The notes under the pieces were generated by a model. The model did not search any database. It saw only the letters and a list, made by a program, of their open reading frames with translations, and was not told the DNA's origin. This document shows positions 60,984 to 64,000 of a stretch of DNA of 64,000 nt, in pieces. A program made the translations under genes and the position numbers. Each line of letters starts with the position of its first letter. Position 1 is the stretch's first letter. The stretch lies in contig JBCBGC010000021.1 of assembly GCA_038527215.1 (NCBI GenBank), positions 1 through 64,000 on the forward strand, given 5' to 3'. Origin of the DNA: JAWPMV01 sp038527215 (lineage in GTDB: Bacteria; Bacteroidota; Bacteroidia; J057).

Positions 60984-61697
60984 CTACCCCTTCGCAAACT
61001 GCGCCAGGAAGCTCTCAGTCGACGCATGATCGGTGAGGATGCCCTGGTTGATTTCGAGGACGCGGGAGGGGAATTGCTTGAGGAGGGGATACTCGTGGGT
61101 AGCCATGATGACGGCGGTACCGCCTCGGTTGATAGAGCGCAGCAGCTCCATGATGTGCTGGGTAGCCACGGGATCGAGGTTTCCGGTCGGCTCATCGGCG
61201 ATCAGGACCAGGGGGTCATTGATAAGGGCGCGGGCGATCACCACGCGCTGTTGCTCACCGCCAGAAAGCTGGTGGGGCAAGGCGCGACCTTTACCCGTCA
61301 ATCCGACCTTTAGCAGGACCTCATTGATGCGCTGAATCATCTTGGATTTGTCCTTCCAGCCTGTGGCGCGCAAGGCAAAGGCGATGTTGTCCCGGACGTT
61401 GCGGTCGGGCAGCAATTGAAAATCCTGGAAGACGATGCCCAGGGTTCGACGCAGCAAAGGGATATCTTTAGCCGTGATTTGGTCAACGCGGAATTTTCCA
61501 ACCTGAATCTTGCCACGGTCCGGCATGCGGTCCGCATACAGCAGCTTTAGCAAGGTGCTTTTGCCCGAACCCGTAGGTCCCACCAAAAAGACAAACTCGC
61601 CCAGGCTGATGCGCAAATCCTGCTTATCCAGCAATACACGATCTCCTATGCTCACGGATACATTGGCAAGTTGGAGGGCGGTACGGACTTCTGACAT
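60984..61697 (-). CDS. ftsE: Cell-division ABC transporter ATP-binding protein FtsE
   Basis: A 237-residue ABC ATPase. Walker A GPTGSGKST (40-48), Q-loop GIVFQDFQLLPDRNV, signature LSGGEQQRVVIARAL and Walker B VLIADEPTGNLDP are intact. The FQDFQLLPDRNVRDNIAFALR stretch is typical of FtsE, which works with FtsX to activate peptidoglycan hydrolases at the division septum. It is about 15 residues longer than E. coli FtsE, at the C terminus. ftsX is not next to it in this window. A LolD-type transporter is the main alternative. Confidence 0.85.
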   Translation of the reverse strand: MSEVRTALQLANVSVSIGDRVLLDKQDLRISLGEFVFLVGPTGSGKSTLLKLLYADRMPDRGKIQVGKFRVDQITAKDIPLLRRTLGIVFQDFQLLPDRNVRDNIAFALRATGWKDKSKMIQRINEVLLKVGLTGKGRALPHQLSGGEQQRVVIARALINDPLVLIADEPTGNLDPVATQHIMELLRSINRGGTAVIMATHEYPLLKQFPSRVLEINQGILTDHASTESFLAQFAKG

Positions 61698-61712
61698 GTT
61701 GGATGCTGCTGG

Positions 61713-61928
61713 CTAAATTTCTACTTTGGTCATGATACCCGGTTCCTGTAATTCATCAATTACCTCCTGGATGCGGGCGGCATGCTCAGGGTCTTTGACC
61801 ACCTTGGCCAGACGCTCTTTTCGTCCGGGACGAAAATAGCCTACCAGGGTAAATTTCTCATCTCTGAGCTGAATATAATCAGGAATTTTGGCCTTCCCTT
61901 TGACCTTCATCAAATAGTAAGTCGGCAT
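61713..61928 (-). CDS. Small conserved-looking cytoplasmic protein, unknown
   Basis: A 71-residue protein without signal or TM segment. It has mixed charge and looks like a small alpha/beta domain (YYLMKVKGKAKIPDYIQL, FTLVGYFRPGRKERL, a C-terminal helix HAARIQEVIDELQ). No family is recognised. It sits 15 bases upstream of ftsE and 4 bases downstream of the PspC gene, on the same strand, so the three are probably one transcript. The regular strand-helix pattern and tight spacing support a real gene. Confidence 0.65.
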   Translation of the reverse strand: MPTYYLMKVKGKAKIPDYIQLRDEKFTLVGYFRPGRKERLAKVVKDPEHAARIQEVIDELQEPGIMTKVEI

Positions 61929-61932
61929 AGGC

Positions 61933-62655
61933 TTACATTCTTTCGCCAGGAGAAGGATTGCGGCGGGCTTTTCGGTCTATGTCCTCAAAGGTGTCGTAAT
62001 TGGCTGGGAGCACAATCGACAATAAGAGATACAAAAAGATGGAAGCGCCTCCAGAGGGGAAAAGCGAAGCCACAAAACCAAAACGGATCAGGGCAGGGGA
62101 AATACCAAAATATTCGGCGATCCCTCCGGCCACGCCACTGAACACCCGGTTGGTGCGGGAGCGACGGAGCCCTCTTTGCTGACTGGGTCGGCTATAGGTT
62201 CTGGCTCTACGGGTATATTCATAGTTACCGCGCTGACGCTCTGTATTTCTGTTGCGCGTGCGTGCGCGGGTTCTTTCTTCTTTGACAGGCGGAGGTACCG
62301 GCTTGGTTTTGCGGTACACATTCAAGGCAGGGAAATTAAGTTCCTTCTGACGAAAGGCCAGTTTCATGGTTTTGTAAAAACCATAGCCCAAGGCTCCGTA
62401 TCCAATCACAGAAAGGACGGGTACAATTACTTCCCAGAAATCACGGATAAAATCCAGCTGTCCGCCAAATACCGTGGCCAGCATCAATCCGGCTCCGGCA
62501 ATCAGGGCCATCATACCTGCTGAACCCAGCTTGGTATTCTGATCTTTTTCCTCCTCCTCTTCGCGTTCGCGAATTTTTTCGATATCGTCATACATGAGCG
62601 AGGTATCGAACTCTTCCGCAATACTGCTTCTTCTTCTATATCTTTCTCTAGCCAT
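61933..62655 (-). CDS. PspC-domain membrane protein
   Basis: A 240-residue protein. Hydrophobic segments lie at about 47-65 and 77-93. An Arg-rich low-complexity linker (about 128-170, with repeated RTR/RAR) leads to a C-terminal PspC domain (about 172-230: RVFSGVAGGIAEYFGISPALIRFGF, then a hydrophobic helix). PspC domains occur in envelope-stress (phage shock) proteins and act at the inner membrane. No other psp gene is nearby. It is the first gene of a group with the 71-residue protein and ftsE. Confidence 0.85.
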   Translation of the reverse strand: MARERYRRRSSIAEEFDTSLMYDDIEKIREREEEEEKDQNTKLGSAGMMALIAGAGLMLATVFGGQLDFIRDFWEVIVPVLSVIGYGALGYGFYKTMKLAFRQKELNFPALNVYRKTKPVPPPVKEERTRARTRNRNTERQRGNYEYTRRARTYSRPSQQRGLRRSRTNRVFSGVAGGIAEYFGISPALIRFGFVASLFPSGGASIFLYLLLSIVLPANYDTFEDIDRKARRNPSPGERM

Positions 62656-62754
62656 CGTAGTTATTCTCGCTATAGGTCGTGTTCACAGGGTATAGCTTGC
62701 AGGAAATTTCGATAAGTTTCCTACAAAATCAAAATTGCTTCCCCGCTATTATTC

Positions 62755-63999
62755 TTACTCCAGAATTAAATATTGGTGTTGAAACTGTAAAGGCTCACAG
62801 TGTTTCCAGGCCAGATCGATGATCTGTCGAGGCGCGTGAGCTGGAAATGAGGCCAAACTCAACATTCTCTCTTGTACTGTACGATCAGGTTGGATGGCTT
62901 GTTTCAAGCGGGCGATTTCATCGAAAGCCTTCGGGTGCTTATGACGGATCACCCGATGGACTTTTTTATTCAGATTTTTCAAAAAATGCTGGTTCTTCAC
63001 CTTCAAAGCCTCTGCCGATCGTTTCATCAAAGGATCTACTTCATCCGCCAGGAATGCCCCTAATTGGTCCAAATGGGTGTAGAGATTCCGCTGAATCTCA
63101 AACAGGGGATCATCTTTCCATATCTGAGGCATATAGCCTTCGTACAGCTGATGCTGGCTTTGCTGAATGTCTTCCTGGATAAAGCCCAGGGCTTCCCAGG
63201 CCGTCAGCTGCTCACGGGTAAACAGGGTGGCCGACATGCGGGGCAGGACCCGCGGAAACTGGACCTTAAAGTGATCAAAAACCCCTTTTAACTGCAACCA
63301 GTAAGACAGCTCGCCCCATCCCCCAAAATAAGCAAGATTAGGCAGAATCATTTCCTGGTAAAGCGGACGCAAAGATACGTTTGGGCTGAATCGCTCAGGA
63401 TTTTTGTCAATCAAATTCAACATCTCCCGAGCCGAAAAGCGTGCTTCAGTCCCCATGCGATGAAAGCCATTGCCTTGCTTGTCCAGGCGGTCTCGCCCCT
63501 GCTCATCCAGCAGGAAAAGGTTGATCTCCCTGGGAGAAATCTGCAAGGGATAACCCGCAGCCATCAAGGCTGAAGAAGTGGCGTTAACCGCATGGTAGGA
63601 AGCCTGGCTCTCGACCTCTTCCCGCAGTACCCGGGAAAACCGAGCCTTCAGTCCGGGATGGTCTGCATCCAGCATCACCAGTCCCAGGTGCCCGAATAAC
63701 TCGTTGAAATAAGCCCGAAAGGCATCGGCCATGCGCTTACCTGAGGTGTAGGCCGCTTTCAGGGCCTCCGGCAGATGCGCCGGCGCCAATCCGCTGATCT
63801 CATCCGTGAGGATATGGTCTCCCACCGCGCCTTTGAACTGACCGAAATAGGTCCTTTTTTCCTGAAAGCTGGGATAAAAATGATTGATTTCCTCAAAGTC
63901 GTGATCTTCGGTATGTATCCAGAAGATGGGCACGAATTGATGATCCGGATAGCGCGCCTGTAGCTGGGCCGCCAACTTGATGGCACTGAGGATTTTGTA
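62755..63999 (-). CDS. bshC: Bacillithiol synthase BshC, 5' end outside window
   Basis: C-terminal 414 residues of the cysteine-adding enzyme that completes bacillithiol from GlcN-malate. The frame is open to the window edge (base 63999), so the N-terminal 110-120 residues are missing; the usual length is about 530. The family core IFWIHTEDHDFEEINHFY is at the start of the fragment, and the C-terminal coiled coil and ERMLSLASFPAHAPRQIIDL region are complete. TTG at 63975 is only an internal Leu codon here. No other bsh gene is in the window. A 6-bp hairpin (AGGAAA/TTTCCT, 62701-62722) follows without a U-run. Confidence 0.93.
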   Translation of the reverse strand, partial: YKILSAIKLAAQLQARYPDHQFVPIFWIHTEDHDFEEINHFYPSFQEKRTYFGQFKGAVGDHILTDEISGLAPAHLPEALKAAYTSGKRMADAFRAYFNELFGHLGLVMLDADHPGLKARFSRVLREEVESQASYHAVNATSSALMAAGYPLQISPREINLFLLDEQGRDRLDKQGNGFHRMGTEARFSAREMLNLIDKNPERFSPNVSLRPLYQEMILPNLAYFGGWGELSYWLQLKGVFDHFKVQFPRVLPRMSATLFTREQLTAWEALGFIQEDIQQSQHQLYEGYMPQIWKDDPLFEIQRNLYTHLDQLGAFLADEVDPLMKRSAEALKVKNQHFLKNLNKKVHRVIRHKHPKAFDEIARLKQAIQPDRTVQERMLSLASFPAHAPRQIIDLAWKHCEPLQFQHQYLILE

Positions 64000-64000
64000 G

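Noticed and set aside
62701..62722. AGGAAA/TTTCCT hairpin as bshC terminator
   Set aside because: Only six A/T-rich pairs and no U-run on the minus strand.

Overview
This window is a chromosomal segment of a Bacteroidota bacterium. The signs are two SusC/SusD outer-membrane pairs, three proteins with C-terminal type IX secretion (T9SS) sorting domains, bacillithiol synthesis (BshC), the miaB / sigma-54 activator / LptE block seen in this phylum, and -7 promoter elements of the Bacteroidota TAnnTTTG type. The gene content suits Saprospirales (Lewinella-like), but that rank is only an impression. No rRNA, tRNA, insertion sequence, phage gene or CRISPR array was recognised.

Layout. 0-1.2 kb: 3' part of cysN (sulfate activation). 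1.3-5.9 kb: surface polysaccharide genes (Wza-like export lipoprotein, Wzz/Wzc-like ATPase, gmd, fcl for GDP-L-fucose), closed by a terminator. 6-12.5 kb: a TPR-CHAT protease-like protein, an unknown secreted protein, and an anti-sigma-like/sigma-70 pair. 12.5-13.9 kb: two small unknown genes and a Nudix hydrolase. 13.9-26.9 kb: a probable seven-gene minus-strand operon (SGNH hydrolase, DASS transporter, T9SS lamin-tail/Calx-beta protein, SusC, SusD, GLUG lipoprotein, alpha/beta hydrolase) with a terminator at its end. 27-38 kb: a membrane-anchored HTH regulator, divergent from that operon, then a beta-1,3-glucan (laminarin-type) utilisation locus of SusC, SusD, PKD lipoprotein, GH16 and GH5-CBM. 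A heptamer, TGAGTAG, is clustered on both sides of the regulator and may be its operator. 38-46 kb: TPM lipoprotein, moaA, a propeller protein, fdhF-like/fdhD, moaD/moaE. 45-48.5 kb: lptE, sigma-54 activator, miaB.

48.9-61 kb is the most unusual part: a caspase-like protease (C14), an orphan 122-residue protein isolated between two terminators, a TPR sensor kinase with its NarL-type regulator, a 12-bp perfect inverted repeat, and then a tight six-gene operon (53539-60974). The operon encodes two large coiled-coil polytopic membrane proteins, a lipoprotein with a vWA-like metal site, a small GTPase with a long insert, a further membrane protein and a coiled-coil lipoprotein. I cannot match this combination to a described system. 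It reads as an envelope-spanning, GTPase-controlled machine and is the best candidate for something new. 61-64 kb returns to housekeeping: ftsE, a 71-residue protein, a PspC-domain protein and the truncated bshC.
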